Assembly: GCF_903645295.1 (NCBI RefSeq)
Contig: NZ_CAHJXM010000003.1
Location: 620,001-684,000, forward strand
Source of the DNA: Bacillus sp. Marseille-Q1617
GTDB taxonomy: Bacteria > Bacillota > Bacilli > Bacillales > Bacillaceae_B
Direction of reading: 5' to 3'
DNA length: 64,000 bases
Shown here: positions 1-9,074 of the stretch, piece after piece
Position numbering within the stretch: the stretch's first letter is position 1
Layout of the letters: the number at the start of each line of letters is the position of its first letter
Made by a program: the position numbers and the translations under genes
Notes under the pieces: model-generated
Told to the model about the DNA's origin: nothing
Database searches by the model: none
What the model saw: only the letters and a program-made list of their open reading frames with translations

Positions 1-419
1 TCGTCGTATCGCGTTTTAATGAATTCATCACATCTAAGCTGCTTGGTGGAGCTGAAGATGCACTAAAGAGACATGGAATCGAGGAAAGTGACATCTCGGT
101 TACTTGGGTACCTGGAGCATTTGAAATCCCGATGATTGCTAAAAAGCTTGCTCGTTCAGGAAAATATGATGCCGTCATCACTCTTGGAACGGTTATCCGC
201 GGCGCCACTGCACACTTTGAATATGTAAGTGGCGAGGTAGCTAAAGGAGTGGCCGGTCTTGCTTTGCAGGAAGACATTCCAGTGATCTTCGGTGTCCTTA
301 CAACGGATACGATTGAGCAGGCAATCGAGCGTGCAGGCACGAAAGCAGGAAACAAAGGATGGGAAGCGGCCGTCTCAGCTATTGAAATGGCTAATCTTGT
401 GCGGGAAATAGAAAAATAA
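1..419 (+). CDS. ribH: 6,7-dimethyl-8-ribityllumazine synthase, 5' truncated
   Basis: This is the C-terminal part of lumazine synthase, which condenses 5-amino-6-ribitylaminouracil with 3,4-dihydroxybutanone phosphate in riboflavin synthesis. The reading frame is open from base 3 ([10 protein letters not shown]) to the stop at 417-419, so the gene starts outside the window. Visible family motifs are WVPGAFEIP, the substrate loop [16 protein letters not shown] with its catalytic histidine, and [20 protein letters not shown]. The usual length is about 155 residues, so roughly the first 15 are missing. It is followed by a terminator, so it is probably the last gene of a riboflavin operon lying to the left; that position is inferred. 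Confidence 0.97.
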   Translation, partial: VVSRFNEFITSKLLGGAEDALKRHGIEESDISVTWVPGAFEIPMIAKKLARSGKYDAVITLGTVIRGATAHFEYVSGEVAKGVAGLALQEDIPVIFGVLTTDTIEQAIERAGTKAGNKGWEAAVSAIEMANLVREIEK

Positions 420-431
420 TCAATGGTGACC

Positions 432-463
432 AAAAGCCGGTTCCGTATTGGGGCCGGCTTTTT
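432..463 (+). terminator. Rho-independent terminator after ribH
   Basis: AAAGCCGG pairs with CCGGCTTT around a 13-base loop and is followed by a T run. It lies 12 bases after the ribH stop. Confidence 0.85.
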
Positions 464-963
464 AATAATAGGGAGTTAGGAGCAGGCTATGTGGTCTGGC
501 AATTCTGATCGGAGATTTTGCATGACTTGAAAAGAGTGACATACGCTCTAAATGAGCAAGGTGAATTCAGAACGAATTACATGTTGGAGAGGTGCTTGAT
601 TAGAATCATTCTTAAAAGATCGTAAATTTCTAAATAGGATCATAAACACTGAAACAGGATCATAAATCGTTTGTCTCTCAGTCAAACCGCGGCTTAACCC
701 TCTTGTTACCTGCCACCAGGCGGGTACTATTTCATAAAGCAGCTCTACAATATACATATTTAAAGAAAAGAAGCTCGCTTTTATTCATAAATGCCGATTC
801 TCGACGGAGATACTCCCCAGCCTGATATTATTTAATGCTCTTCCCATACACTGCATAGCCCGTCTCCCCCTCAATTCTTGGATGAAAAATATAATCTGAG
901 AGGTATGACGCATTCTGTTCATATCTGAGAAAAACAACCGAACTAAACTTTCTATAATTCTTA
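464..963. other. Gene-poor 500-base interval with no convincing gene
   Basis: No reading frame here has a ribosome binding site. Two reverse-strand frames of 69 and 61 codons (548-757 and 785-970) exist but lack Shine-Dalgarno sequences and family resemblance. The interval holds a 20-base tandem repeat (618-669) and a small hairpin, TACC-GCC against GGC-GGTA with one wobble pair, at about 709-728. It may be part of a dispersed intergenic repeat; this is inference only. Confidence 0.5.
618..669. repeat. 20-base tandem repeat, about 2.6 copies
   Basis: GATCGTAAA, GATCATAAA and GATCATAAA start at 618, 638 and 658, giving an exact 20-base period with degenerate sequence between. It lies in the gene-poor interval after ribH. 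The function is unknown. Confidence 0.65.
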
Positions 964-992
964 TTGGCAAATCCTCACCTTTTTGCTAAAAT
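964..992 (+). promoter_or_regulatory. Sigma-A type promoter of the NCS2 permease
   Basis: TTGGCA (964-969), a 17-base spacer, then TAAAAT (987-992). The predicted transcript start near 999 leaves a leader of about 60 bases. I see no purine riboswitch in this leader. Confidence 0.6.
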
Positions 993-1061
993 AATATTTT
1001 GTGGCTCATCCTTTTTGGGGATTGAGCGGGTAGGGAGAGGGCAGTTTTATAGGAAGATTAT

Positions 1062-2351
1062 ATGAAGGAACGTAAAGGTATTTTTCAGTTAAAGGATCAT
1101 GATACCTCGTTCAAGCAAGAGATAATGGCCGGAGCGATAGGTTATTTTACGATTGTGTACATTATCGCAGTAAATGCACTCATTCTTTCTGAAGCTGGAA
1201 TTCCATTCGAAGGGGCAGTCATGGCAACCATACTGGCTTCCTTTGTCGGATGTTTGGTGATGGCCTTTTGGGCGAATGCACCAATTCTTCTGGTTCCGGG
1301 GATGGGCATCAATGCGATGTTTACATTCACTCTGGTTAAATCTTCAGGTTTGACGTGGCAGGAAGCTTTAGCTGTCGTAGTTGTTTCGGGGATACTCTTC
1401 ATGATCATTGCGTTTACTAAGCTTTCTAAAGTATTATCGGAAGCCATCCCGAAGACATTGAAAGAGGCGATTACAGTAGGCCTCGGTATGTTTTTAATGT
1501 TCATCGGTCTTGAAAAGGGCGGTCTGATCCAACGCGGGGACTCAGCTCTCATTACGATCGGAGACTTTGGGGAACTTAAGGTGCTCGCTACCGTGCTCAC
1601 CTTTTTGGTAACGATTTTCCTTTTTATTCGCAACGTAAAAGGTCAATTTTTATGGAGTATCGCATTTGGAACAATGTTAGGGTTTATCTTTGGCATTGAA
1701 CCTTCTATTTCCGGCAGTACGTTTCACTTGAGTGAATACGGTCAGGTATTTGGACAGATTTCATTTGATGCCGTTTTGGAAATACCCTTTTGGATTGCTG
1801 TGTTTTCCGTAACGATGGTACTGGTATTTGAGAACATCGGACTGATACACGGCCATGTAGACATGATCGGACAGCCTCAAAAGTATCCAAAAGCCTTTCA
1901 AGCAAATGCTTTTTCCGCATTTACCTCGGGTTTCTTTGGAACGAGTCCAACTGTATCGACGGTTGAAAGTGCAGCAGCGATGACAGCCGGGGGAAGAACT
2001 GGCCTGACCTCGCTTACAACCGGGGTATTATTCCTTGGATCTGTCTTATTCATTCCGTATTTAAAATGGATTCCGGATCATGCGATCGCCCCGATCCTCA
2101 TCATTATTGGAGGATTGATGATACAAAATATCCGTCATATGGATCTTAGAGATCTGACGGAAGCATTTCCGGCCATCTTCATCATTGCGATGATTCCGTT
2201 TACCTATAGCATTGCAGATGGTATAGCAATCGGGTTCATCATGTATCCGATCTTGAAAATGGCTACAGGTAAAGCAAGAGAAGTATCCATACCGCTTTAC
2301 ATTATTGCCGGATTATTCTTAATGAACTTCTTTGTTCATTCAATACATTGA
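1062..2351 (+). CDS. NCS2 family purine permease (AzgA/PbuG-like)
   Basis: A polytopic membrane protein of 429 residues, close to the 430-440 usual for the adenine/guanine/hypoxanthine branch of the NCS2 (nucleobase:cation symporter 2) family. Typical stretches are YFTIVYIIAVNALILSEAGIP near the N-terminus, VPGMGINAMFTFTLV around residues 75-90, and FGTSPTVSTVESAAAMTAGGRTG around 290-310, which corresponds to the substrate-binding region of AzgA-type permeases. It probably imports hypoxanthine, guanine or adenine with protons. The start ATG has a modest AGGAAG site five bases upstream. It is a single-gene unit between its own promoter and terminator. Exact substrate cannot be read from the sequence. 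Confidence 0.9.
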   Translation: MKERKGIFQLKDHDTSFKQEIMAGAIGYFTIVYIIAVNALILSEAGIPFEGAVMATILASFVGCLVMAFWANAPILLVPGMGINAMFTFTLVKSSGLTWQEALAVVVVSGILFMIIAFTKLSKVLSEAIPKTLKEAITVGLGMFLMFIGLEKGGLIQRGDSALITIGDFGELKVLATVLTFLVTIFLFIRNVKGQFLWSIAFGTMLGFIFGIEPSISGSTFHLSEYGQVFGQISFDAVLEIPFWIAVFSVTMVLVFENIGLIHGHVDMIGQPQKYPKAFQANAFSAFTSGFFGTSPTVSTVESAAAMTAGGRTGLTSLTTGVLFLGSVLFIPYLKWIPDHAIAPILIIIGGLMIQNIRHMDLRDLTEAFPAIFIIAMIPFTYSIADGIAIGFIMYPILKMATGKAREVSIPLYIIAGLFLMNFFVHSIH

Positions 2352-2368
2352 TGTAAATACTGAGTAAG

Positions 2369-2396
2369 GAGGCGACATGGCTGTCGTCTCTTTTTT
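2369..2396 (+). terminator. Terminator after the NCS2 permease
   Basis: GAGGCGACA pairs with TGTCGTCTC (one G-T pair) around a four-base loop, followed by six T. Confidence 0.9.
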
Positions 2397-2594
2397 GCAT
2401 TTTATCGCCAAGTATCTGCTAACTGTTCCACGAATATTCTGACGTGTGACAAAATGCTGTTAAAACATCCATTAATATACATATTTTGTAGACTTTCCAC
2501 ATATTTCTTGATAATATTAAGGAAAAATAAATCGAAATAACCACTTTTAATACATATATTGGTTACGTGCAGGACGAGGGCAGGGGTGGAAAAC

Positions 2595-3836
2595 ATGGAA
2601 GTATTTGTGGCGAGGCAGCCGATTTTTGATGTGAATGAGGAAAAGGCAGCCTACGAGCTTCTTTACAGACAAAGTCAACTGAATATGTTTCCTGATATAG
2701 ATGGAGACACAGCGACAGCGGATGTCATCATTAATAGTTTTCTAAATATAGGAATCGATTCATTATCTTCGGGGAAACCTTGTTTCATAAACTTCACTGA
2801 AAATCTACTGAAATTACGGGTCCCTACTTATTTTAATCCAAGGGAAATCGTGGTGGAAATTCTTGAGTCTGTTGAGCCGAGCAGGGGTGTGGTGGAAATC
2901 TGCCTTGAATTGAAGAAACTCGGGTATAAGATTGCTTTGGATGATTTTATCTTCAATGAATCGAATCCATTCAGTAAAGAGCTTATGAGGACAGCCGATT
3001 TTATTAAAGTTGATTTCCAGGCCACGACTGAGGAAATGAGAAGAAATATAGAGGTATTATCCAATCTATTGGGATATAAGATGATCGCTGAAAAGGTCGA
3101 GACCGAGCTGCAGTACAAGGAGGCAAGACAGAAGGGGTACCATTATTTCCAAGGATACTTCTTTAGTAAGCCGAAGATTATCGCGTCCCACGATGTACCG
3201 GTCTATTTTCATTCCTACTATTCGATCATTCAAAGCCTCGAAATGTCAGAGCCCAGCATTGATGTGATCAGTGGTTTGATCGAGCAGGATCTATCTCTTT
3301 CTTACAAACTCTTAAAGCTCATTAATTCACCGGCATACCGTCCTAAACATAAAATTCATTCTATCCGGCAAGCAATCGTGTTACTCGGATTAATGGAGAT
3401 CAAAAGGTGGATATACGTGCTGGCTGTAAGGGAGCAGGTAGCACACAGGAGAAAATTGGAAAATGAAGTGATTACTTTATGTCTGACGAGAGCCAAAATG
3501 TGTGAGCTTGCAGCGAAGAAAGTAAAAGGCCCCGTTAATACATCCAGTTATTTTCTGGCCGGTATGTTTTCCCTGATGGATACCATCCTATCGGTTCCGA
3601 TGATGCAGATACTCGAAGATTTACCGTTGAATGATGAAATTTGTGATGCATTGATCGGTAAATCAAATGAATTGAAGGATATGCTCGAATTGGTCATTTC
3701 AATCGAAAAGGCTGATTGGGTCGATCTCGACAAGAAAATGAGTTCATTAAATCTGACTGAGCAGGATATATCCGAAAGTTACCAGCAAGCCTGTCAATGG
3801 GCAGAAGAGCTGCTTACACAGGAACTTACCCATTGA
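2595..3836 (+). CDS. EAL-HDOD domain signalling protein (YuxH-like)
   Basis: A 413-residue protein with an N-terminal EAL-like domain (about 1-200) and a C-terminal HDOD domain (about 205-400). The opening MEVFVARQPIFDVNEEKAAY is characteristic of the YuxH group. The EAL motif itself is replaced by EILE, and the metal-binding pattern is incomplete apart from ALDDF and the IKVDF strand. Catalytic cyclic-di-GMP hydrolysis is therefore doubtful, and a binding or scaffold role is more likely. An in-frame start exists 12 codons upstream, but ATG 2595 has the GGGGTGG ribosome site and matches family starts. Its 3' end lies four bases from a convergent gene. Confidence 0.88.
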   Translation: MEVFVARQPIFDVNEEKAAYELLYRQSQLNMFPDIDGDTATADVIINSFLNIGIDSLSSGKPCFINFTENLLKLRVPTYFNPREIVVEILESVEPSRGVVEICLELKKLGYKIALDDFIFNESNPFSKELMRTADFIKVDFQATTEEMRRNIEVLSNLLGYKMIAEKVETELQYKEARQKGYHYFQGYFFSKPKIIASHDVPVYFHSYYSIIQSLEMSEPSIDVISGLIEQDLSLSYKLLKLINSPAYRPKHKIHSIRQAIVLLGLMEIKRWIYVLAVREQVAHRRKLENEVITLCLTRAKMCELAAKKVKGPVNTSSYFLAGMFSLMDTILSVPMMQILEDLPLNDEICDALIGKSNELKDMLELVISIEKADWVDLDKKMSSLNLTEQDISESYQQACQWAEELLTQELTH

Positions 3837-3840
3837 TTGG

Positions 3841-4134
3841 TTACCATACCGGTTTATAGGAACCGGGTTTTAAGAATTTCCTTTGCGGTTTGATATAACG
3901 TTTCAATTCCATCAGTAAAAGCCGTTGTACTTTCCTTGAGGTGACTTGTTTTGCAATATCTGCAGGGTAAGGATAAATGCCAACCGAATTAAATCGAACT
4001 CTGAACAGGCCTTCTTGCAGAAGGTCTTTATTCTGGTCCATTATCCTGCAAAAGACAAGTACATCGCGTGAGTTGTATTCATCCCCCGCATCGCTCACTT
4101 CTTTCACTTGAAACCGAAATAGTAATTCATCCAT
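3841..4134 (-). CDS. Uncharacterised 97-residue protein
   Basis: I do not recognise a family. The predicted 97-residue protein is soluble, with an N-terminal acidic stretch and a basic C-terminal third (RKVQRLLLMELKRYIKPQRKF). No signal peptide or membrane segment is visible. The start ATG is preceded by GGTGGGG at a good distance, which supports translation. It converges with the EAL-HDOD gene, four bases separating the stop codons, with no terminator between. The protein-like composition and clear ribosome site make it a probable real gene of unknown role. Confidence 0.72.
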   Translation of the reverse strand: MDELLFRFQVKEVSDAGDEYNSRDVLVFCRIMDQNKDLLQEGLFRVRFNSVGIYPYPADIAKQVTSRKVQRLLLMELKRYIKPQRKFLKPGSYKPVW

Positions 4135-4440
4135 CGTATCCCCACCTCACTCATTCTCCCAATCCAAAACAGTACAAGTAAAGTGTAACTGTTTTCGCAA
4201 TTATTTTCAGTAAAAAACAGGGTCATAGAACACATCTTGGATTCAATGTAGTAAACTGATAAAGAGTGGTTATAGCACATTGCCAAATGAAATGGTTTAT
4301 GGCAAGCTTAAGTTAAAATTAGATTTTATTAGAAGGTGACTCATTGATTCCTAAACAGATTCTGATGAAATCACCAGCAGTGTTTATCATACCCAAAAAA
4401 TAAATAATAGTCTGATAGATTGTAAGTTACGGAGGTCTTC

Positions 4441-5439
4441 ATGATGAAACTGAATCTTATTAAATGCCACGGTTCTGGAAATGACTTTTTACTGATCGAT
4501 GAAATTTCAAATCGCTATAGTTTTACAGAAGAAGCAAGACAAAACCTTGCCATATCGTTATGCGACAGACAAAAAGGTTTAGGAGCGGATGGTATACTGT
4601 TTGTCCTGGATAGCATGCGCTGTGATGCTGTAATGAGGGTTTTTAATGCAGATGGTTCTGAAGCTTCCATGTGTGGAAATGGTCTCAGATGTGTCGGTCG
4701 GTATGTTTGTGAATTATTGGATAAAGAAGAGATTGTCATTGAAACGATGAAAGCTGATTTAAGAGTCGCTGCAGCACCTGCTATCTATGACGATATCCCG
4801 ACTTATAACGTGGAAATCTCTCCAGTGTATTTTGATCTTGATAAAGTACCGATGAATATGAATTTTTCCCAAGTAATAGATCAAAAGATTCCTGAAATAT
4901 CGGATCGTTTACACTTTACGGTATTAGCTGTTCCGAATCCGCATTTAATCAGTATTGTGGATGCAGACACAATCATTTCCAATGAACAGAAAATGATTTC
5001 AGAAACGGTCAATGGACCGAATAATCTCTTCCCGGACGGGGTGAATGTAAGTTTTGTGCACACCTTGGAGAAAGGCTCCATCTATGTCCGTACATTTGAA
5101 CGGGGGGTCGGATTCACTAATGCATGCGGTACTGCCATGTCAGCATCAAGTCTGGTCACATGTCTGCTTGGCCAGAATGGATTTGGTGATAAAATTGATG
5201 TGTATAATAATGGCGGTAAGGTTCGAGTAGTGGTGAACCGTAAAGAAAACGGTGAGTACTTTATGGAATTAATCGGAAATGCCACCTATATGTTCGAGGC
5301 TGAATTGGATTTATCTTTGACCAATCCTGAGGAATTCGAAGTGACATCCCATACGGACTTCAATGAAGAATCTGCCTATGGTCTCCTTCAAAATCATGCC
5401 AAAAAGGTTGTGGACAGTCAGGTATTTACAAATGCATAA
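4441..5439 (+). CDS. dapF: Diaminopimelate epimerase, long form
   Basis: Converts LL- to meso-diaminopimelate for lysine and peptidoglycan synthesis in the cytoplasm. The two catalytic cysteines are visible: Cys78 in ADGSEASMCGNGLRC and Cys229 in TNACGTAMSAS. The opening KCHGSGNDFLLID is typical. At 332 residues it is about 45-50 longer than most DapF proteins. The excess lies mainly in the region between the halves and in a C-terminal tail (after about residue 290). GGAGG sits eight bases before ATG ATG, so either methionine could initiate. No other lysine gene is adjacent. It ends in its own terminator. Confidence 0.93.
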   Translation: MMKLNLIKCHGSGNDFLLIDEISNRYSFTEEARQNLAISLCDRQKGLGADGILFVLDSMRCDAVMRVFNADGSEASMCGNGLRCVGRYVCELLDKEEIVIETMKADLRVAAAPAIYDDIPTYNVEISPVYFDLDKVPMNMNFSQVIDQKIPEISDRLHFTVLAVPNPHLISIVDADTIISNEQKMISETVNGPNNLFPDGVNVSFVHTLEKGSIYVRTFERGVGFTNACGTAMSASSLVTCLLGQNGFGDKIDVYNNGGKVRVVVNRKENGEYFMELIGNATYMFEAELDLSLTNPEEFEVTSHTDFNEESAYGLLQNHAKKVVDSQVFTNA

Positions 5440-5445
5440 AGGAAC

Positions 5446-5478
5446 GAGCCTGGACGACATCGTTCAGGCTCATTTTTT
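5446..5478 (+). terminator. Terminator after dapF
   Basis: A 12-base-pair stem (GAGCCTGGACGA with TCGTTCAGGCTC, one G-T pair) is followed by six T. It overlaps the last codons of the convergent ligD. The reverse orientation lacks a T tail, so it serves dapF. Confidence 0.92.
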
Positions 5479-7311
5479 GGAGTTTCCTTTGAGAAATTCG
5501 ATTACTTCATGAAAAGGCTGATTCTCCTTTACCCGTTCAAATTGACTAAATGGACATCCCAGTTTTGAAAAACGGCTCAAAACTTCTTCCATCGTAAACT
5601 GCTCCGGGGTTAATTCTTCGTTTACTTCATTCCACCACAGCGGGGCAGCAACAAGAGCTTTGTCGTTCCCTCTTAAAGAATAGGGTGCAATAATCGTTTT
5701 CCCTTCAGCGTGCTGGATGTAATCTACATACAGACGCCCCTTTCTATTTTTTTTCATCCGTTCAATCGTGAAATCATCGGGATAATTGGATACAAGGTAA
5801 TGAGCGATGAATTCAGTGAATATACCTGTGTCCTTCCATGAGTATCCGGCTGGAATAGGGATATAGATCTGGAGCCCTTTGTTTCCTGATGTTTTCACGA
5901 AGCTCTTTAATTTCAAACCTTCGAACAACTCCTTCATGATGAGGGCTGCCTTGACCGCCAAAGGAAATTGTTCCCGGCTTGGGGGATCCAAATCAAATAC
6001 GATTTCATTGACGTCACGCTGTTCCGTTTTCTGAAAAGGTATGTGAAATTCCAATGCGAGTTGATTTCCAAGCCACATCAGACTCTCCAGTTCATTGCAA
6101 ACAATGTATTCGATCCCGTCTTGTACATGTGTTTCAATATAATCGGGCGCATAATCGGGAACGTTCTTCTGATAAAAGGACTCTCCAAACATCCCATGGG
6201 GATATCGAATACAGGTCAATGGACGATTGTGGAGAAAAGGCAGCATGGAAACTGATATCCTGCGAAGGTACCTGATATAATCCAACTTTGTAAGTCGTGG
6301 TTCTTCCCATAGAGGTTTGTCAGGATGTGTGATTTCCACGCTTTGAGGTATACTGGCTTCATTTTGGAGGAATTGTTCCAGCGTACATTCTTCAGGACGG
6401 GAAGCGAACTTGAACTCATGAAAATGCGGTTCCCTTAATTGCTCTTCATACCAATTTAAGTATAATACCTCCACACAAATTGCCGGTTCAATATAATAAT
6501 GACTGCCTTCTTTCCGGGAATGATTTTCTTTTATGATTTCTTTTAGTGTTCTTTTTTCACTTGGAGAAATGCCAAAATGAAATAAACCGATTTTTTTAAT
6601 CTTTTCTTCATCAAAAACGCCGATATGAAAATAATCGTTATTTACATCGACTGACGTGACAAAACACAGGCATTTTTTCCAATTCTTTATTTTAAGCCAC
6701 GAGGAACTCCGTTTACCTTCTTCCCACTTACTTTCTGAAAGCTTGGCGACTACACCCTCACCTTCTTCACTTGTCACACCACTCCATACCTTATTCCAAT
6801 CGGTAAAGAAAGGAATCATTTGAATGACGGCGGGGTTGGCCGGGTCAGGTTTCAATGGTAGATCAAGGGTGGAGCATATATCCTCTAATTCCTTTTTGCG
6901 CTTAGTATATGATTGGCTGCTCCAGAGCTCATTCCCGCTTTGTATAAGGTCGAAAGCCAAAAACTTTACAGGTCTTGCAGATGATGTTTCTTTGATTTTT
7001 TGTTTGTTCTTCATCCTTCCCCTGATTTGAAGTTCGAAAAATTCACTGCTGTATGATGAACGCAGAAGGACAATTTCACCATCCAGCACAAGTGGGAGGG
7101 AAGGTGGAGAAGCGGCCTCCAATAATTCCGCTGCATATTCTTTAATCTCAGGGAAATGAGTTAAGAGATCTTTGTTGTTCCTGCTGGTCAATGATATTCC
7201 TTCAATGGTATCAATCTTTAAAATTCCCCTGAACCCATCATATTTAACTTCATAATTCCATTTTCCTTGTTTGGGGATTTCCTCTGTAAGAGTGGGCAGC
7301 ATCGGTTTCAT
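5470..7311 (-). CDS. ligD: Bifunctional DNA ligase/polymerase LigD
   Basis: ATP-dependent ligase of bacterial non-homologous end joining. From ATG 7311 the protein has 613 residues, matching the two-domain Bacillus form without a nuclease domain. The N-terminal ligase domain carries the adenylated Lys23 in EVKYDGFRG, then LDGEIV and EGVVAKL. The C-terminal primase-polymerase domain (from about residue 320) has THPDKPLW and the catalytic aspartates in FDLDPP. Upstream in-frame GTG and ATG codons (7320, 7317) are possible, but AAGGTG lies six bases before ATG 7311. It is divergent from ku with 140 bases between, and the two act together at double-strand breaks. In B. subtilis the equivalent pair protects spores; no sigma-G promoter is clear here. 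Confidence 0.95.
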   Translation of the reverse strand: MKPMLPTLTEEIPKQGKWNYEVKYDGFRGILKIDTIEGISLTSRNNKDLLTHFPEIKEYAAELLEAASPPSLPLVLDGEIVLLRSSYSSEFFELQIRGRMKNKQKIKETSSARPVKFLAFDLIQSGNELWSSQSYTKRKKELEDICSTLDLPLKPDPANPAVIQMIPFFTDWNKVWSGVTSEEGEGVVAKLSESKWEEGKRSSSWLKIKNWKKCLCFVTSVDVNNDYFHIGVFDEEKIKKIGLFHFGISPSEKRTLKEIIKENHSRKEGSHYYIEPAICVEVLYLNWYEEQLREPHFHEFKFASRPEECTLEQFLQNEASIPQSVEITHPDKPLWEEPRLTKLDYIRYLRRISVSMLPFLHNRPLTCIRYPHGMFGESFYQKNVPDYAPDYIETHVQDGIEYIVCNELESLMWLGNQLALEFHIPFQKTEQRDVNEIVFDLDPPSREQFPLAVKAALIMKELFEGLKLKSFVKTSGNKGLQIYIPIPAGYSWKDTGIFTEFIAHYLVSNYPDDFTIERMKKNRKGRLYVDYIQHAEGKTIIAPYSLRGNDKALVAAPLWWNEVNEELTPEQFTMEEVLSRFSKLGCPFSQFERVKENQPFHEVIEFLKGNSKK

Positions 7312-7450
7312 ATACATCACCTTGACTATTTTTGTATAGTGTAGCCTCGATCACCTGCGATTATTTCCAATTGTTTATGTGAATGAAGCTTAATAAGTAA
7401 TTAAAAGATAAAGTTAACAGGATTTAGTATACAAAAAGGAGGGTATTGTA

Positions 7451-8311
7451 ATGCATACCATATGGAAAGGTTCCATAAGTTTCGGATTGGTAAATATTCC
7501 AATCAAGCTGCACTCAGCCACCGAAGATCGTGATATTAAGCTTCGATCTCTTCATAAGGAATGTCACACGCCGATCAAATATGAAAAAGTCTGCCCGGTC
7601 TGTGATAAAGAAATTGATCACAATGACATCGTTAAGGGTTATGAGGTAACGAAAGGGAAATTTGTGGTATTGGAAGAAGATGAGCTGGCTCAAATTAAAG
7701 AAGCAAATGCAGAAAAAACGGTCGAAATTTTAGATTTTATTAAAATCGACGAAATCGATCCCATTTTCTATGACAGAAGCTACTTTGTTTCACCGAATGA
7801 CGGAGGGAAAAAAGCTTATTCACTTCTGCGAAAAGCCTTAGTGTCTTCTGGTAAAGTAGGCATCGCAAAAATTACGATGAGATCAAAAGAACAATTATCA
7901 GTCGTAAGGGTTTATGAGAACACGTTAGTGATGGAGACGATTCATTACCCTGACGAAGTAAGGACTTCTAAAGATGTACCAAATGTACCTGAGAGCGATG
8001 AAATCTCAGAAAAAGAACTGGAGACGGCTACAATGCTCATTGAACAACTGACATCAGAATTTCAGCCGGAGAATTATCATGATGAATACCGTGAGCGGCT
8101 GAGTCAGTTGATTGAATCCAAGCAAACAGGTGAAAAGATCGTTACTGCAAAAGAAAAGGATCCGAAAGAAAATGTAACGGACTTAATGGCAGCCCTTCAA
8201 GCTTCAATTGATTCGACCAAGCCAGAAAAAGCAGAAAAGCCGGATAAGAAAAAAACCACAAAAAAGAAAGCGCCAAAAAAGAAGGCAACAACAAAGAAAA
8301 AAGCGCAATAA
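7451..8311 (+). CDS. ku: Ku protein for non-homologous end joining
   Basis: Bacterial Ku homodimers bind DNA double-strand ends and recruit LigD. The 286-residue protein begins MHTIWKGSISFGLVNIPIKL, the standard Ku signature. The core spans about residues 1-230, with CHTPIKYEKVCPVCDKEI around 37-55, which resembles a zinc-binding knuckle. The tail from about residue 255 is a lysine-rich repeat (KKKTTKKKAPKKKATTKKK), as known for Ku C-termini that aid DNA threading. AAAGGAGGG lies at a good distance from ATG 7451. It is divergent from ligD. The PAP2 gene follows after 27 bases on the same strand. Confidence 0.96.
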   Translation: MHTIWKGSISFGLVNIPIKLHSATEDRDIKLRSLHKECHTPIKYEKVCPVCDKEIDHNDIVKGYEVTKGKFVVLEEDELAQIKEANAEKTVEILDFIKIDEIDPIFYDRSYFVSPNDGGKKAYSLLRKALVSSGKVGIAKITMRSKEQLSVVRVYENTLVMETIHYPDEVRTSKDVPNVPESDEISEKELETATMLIEQLTSEFQPENYHDEYRERLSQLIESKQTGEKIVTAKEKDPKENVTDLMAALQASIDSTKPEKAEKPDKKKTTKKKAPKKKATTKKKAQ

Positions 8312-8338
8312 TCCAAATGAAAGGGAAGGAGATCCACA

Positions 8339-9007
8339 TTGGAGGAAAGACATTTAAAAAAGGCTGTATTCTTCATTATTTCTTTAATCTGTCTAGGGTT
8401 CTTTACATGGGGCTTTGTTTCCATTCTGGAAGAGTGGAAAGAGAATGAGATTGCGGGATTTGATAATGGAGTTTTCAATGTGGTTCACGGGTTCATTTCT
8501 CCCAAACTGACTACATTGATGACTTCCATTACGTTTATGGGTGGAGTGAAGTGGCTGAGTATCAGTACAATTGGACTCGTCATTGTATTGGTATTCATGA
8601 AAAAGTATCCTCTCGCTTTATTTTTGACATTGACAGTCAGCCTGGGAGCGGGTTTTAATTGGCTGTTAAAATGGATATTCAAACGGGACAGGCCTGATAT
8701 TGAAGCCCTCATCGAGCAGGGGGGGTACAGCTTTCCAAGCGGTCACTCGATGGGTTCCTTCATTTTTTACGGCGCTGTGGCGTTTATGTTATATCGTGCA
8801 CTGGACAGGGCTGTATTTAAGTGGCTGAGCGTACTTGCCTTATCAGTGCTGATTCTTTTTATCGGAATCAGCAGGGTATATTTAGGGGTTCATTATCCGA
8901 GTGATATCGTTGGGGGATTTTCAGCCGGAGGAGGCTGGCTGACTCTCTGCATAGCCGTTTATATCTATTTCTACAAACGAAGTGATTGGAAATATGTTGA
9001 TGAATGA
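8339..9007 (+). CDS. PAP2 superfamily phosphatase, membrane-bound
   Basis: A 222-residue membrane phosphatase with the three-part PAP2 signature: KWIFKRDRP (motif 1), SFPSGHS (motif 2 with its histidine) and SRVYLGVHYPSDIVGG (motif 3 with the nucleophilic histidine). Five or six hydrophobic segments are apparent, with the active site facing the outside. Likely substrates are undecaprenyl diphosphate, phosphatidylglycerophosphate or other lipid phosphates, as in YodM/PgpB relatives; the sequence does not separate these. The start is TTG 8339, because AAGGAG lies seven bases upstream and no in-frame ATG is near. It may be co-transcribed with ku. Confidence 0.9.
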   Translation: MEERHLKKAVFFIISLICLGFFTWGFVSILEEWKENEIAGFDNGVFNVVHGFISPKLTTLMTSITFMGGVKWLSISTIGLVIVLVFMKKYPLALFLTLTVSLGAGFNWLLKWIFKRDRPDIEALIEQGGYSFPSGHSMGSFIFYGAVAFMLYRALDRAVFKWLSVLALSVLILFIGISRVYLGVHYPSDIVGGFSAGGGWLTLCIAVYIYFYKRSDWKYVDE

Positions 9008-9008
9008 A

Positions 9009-9047
9009 AAGACCTGAAACGGGGAATCCCGTTTCAGGTCTTTGTTT
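9009..9047 (+). terminator. Strong terminator after the PAP2 gene
   Basis: AAGACCTGAAACGGG pairs perfectly with CCCGTTTCAGGTCTT around GAAT, with a T-rich tail. The symmetry may also help stop the convergent gene. Confidence 0.93.
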
Positions 9048-9074
9048 CTTATCGGTATACTGAATGCTTACCTT

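Noticed and set aside
548..970. Two reverse-strand frames of 69 and 61 codons after ribH
   Set aside because: No ribosome site, no family likeness, one overlaps the tandem repeat; treated as non-coding.
990..1061. Purine riboswitch before the NCS2 permease
   Set aside because: Considered because such permeases often have one; the leader of about 60 bases is too short and lacks the conserved core.
1142..1633. 163-codon reverse frame inside the NCS2 permease
   Set aside because: Lies wholly within a well-supported gene on the opposite strand and has the serine/threonine-rich composition of an antisense frame.
4104..4286. 60-codon reverse frame before dapF
   Set aside because: Overlaps the start of the 97-residue gene in another frame and lacks a ribosome site.
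7321..7450. Sigma-G promoter between ligD and ku
   Set aside because: Expected from B. subtilis, but no GHATR/CATNHTA pair with proper spacing was found.
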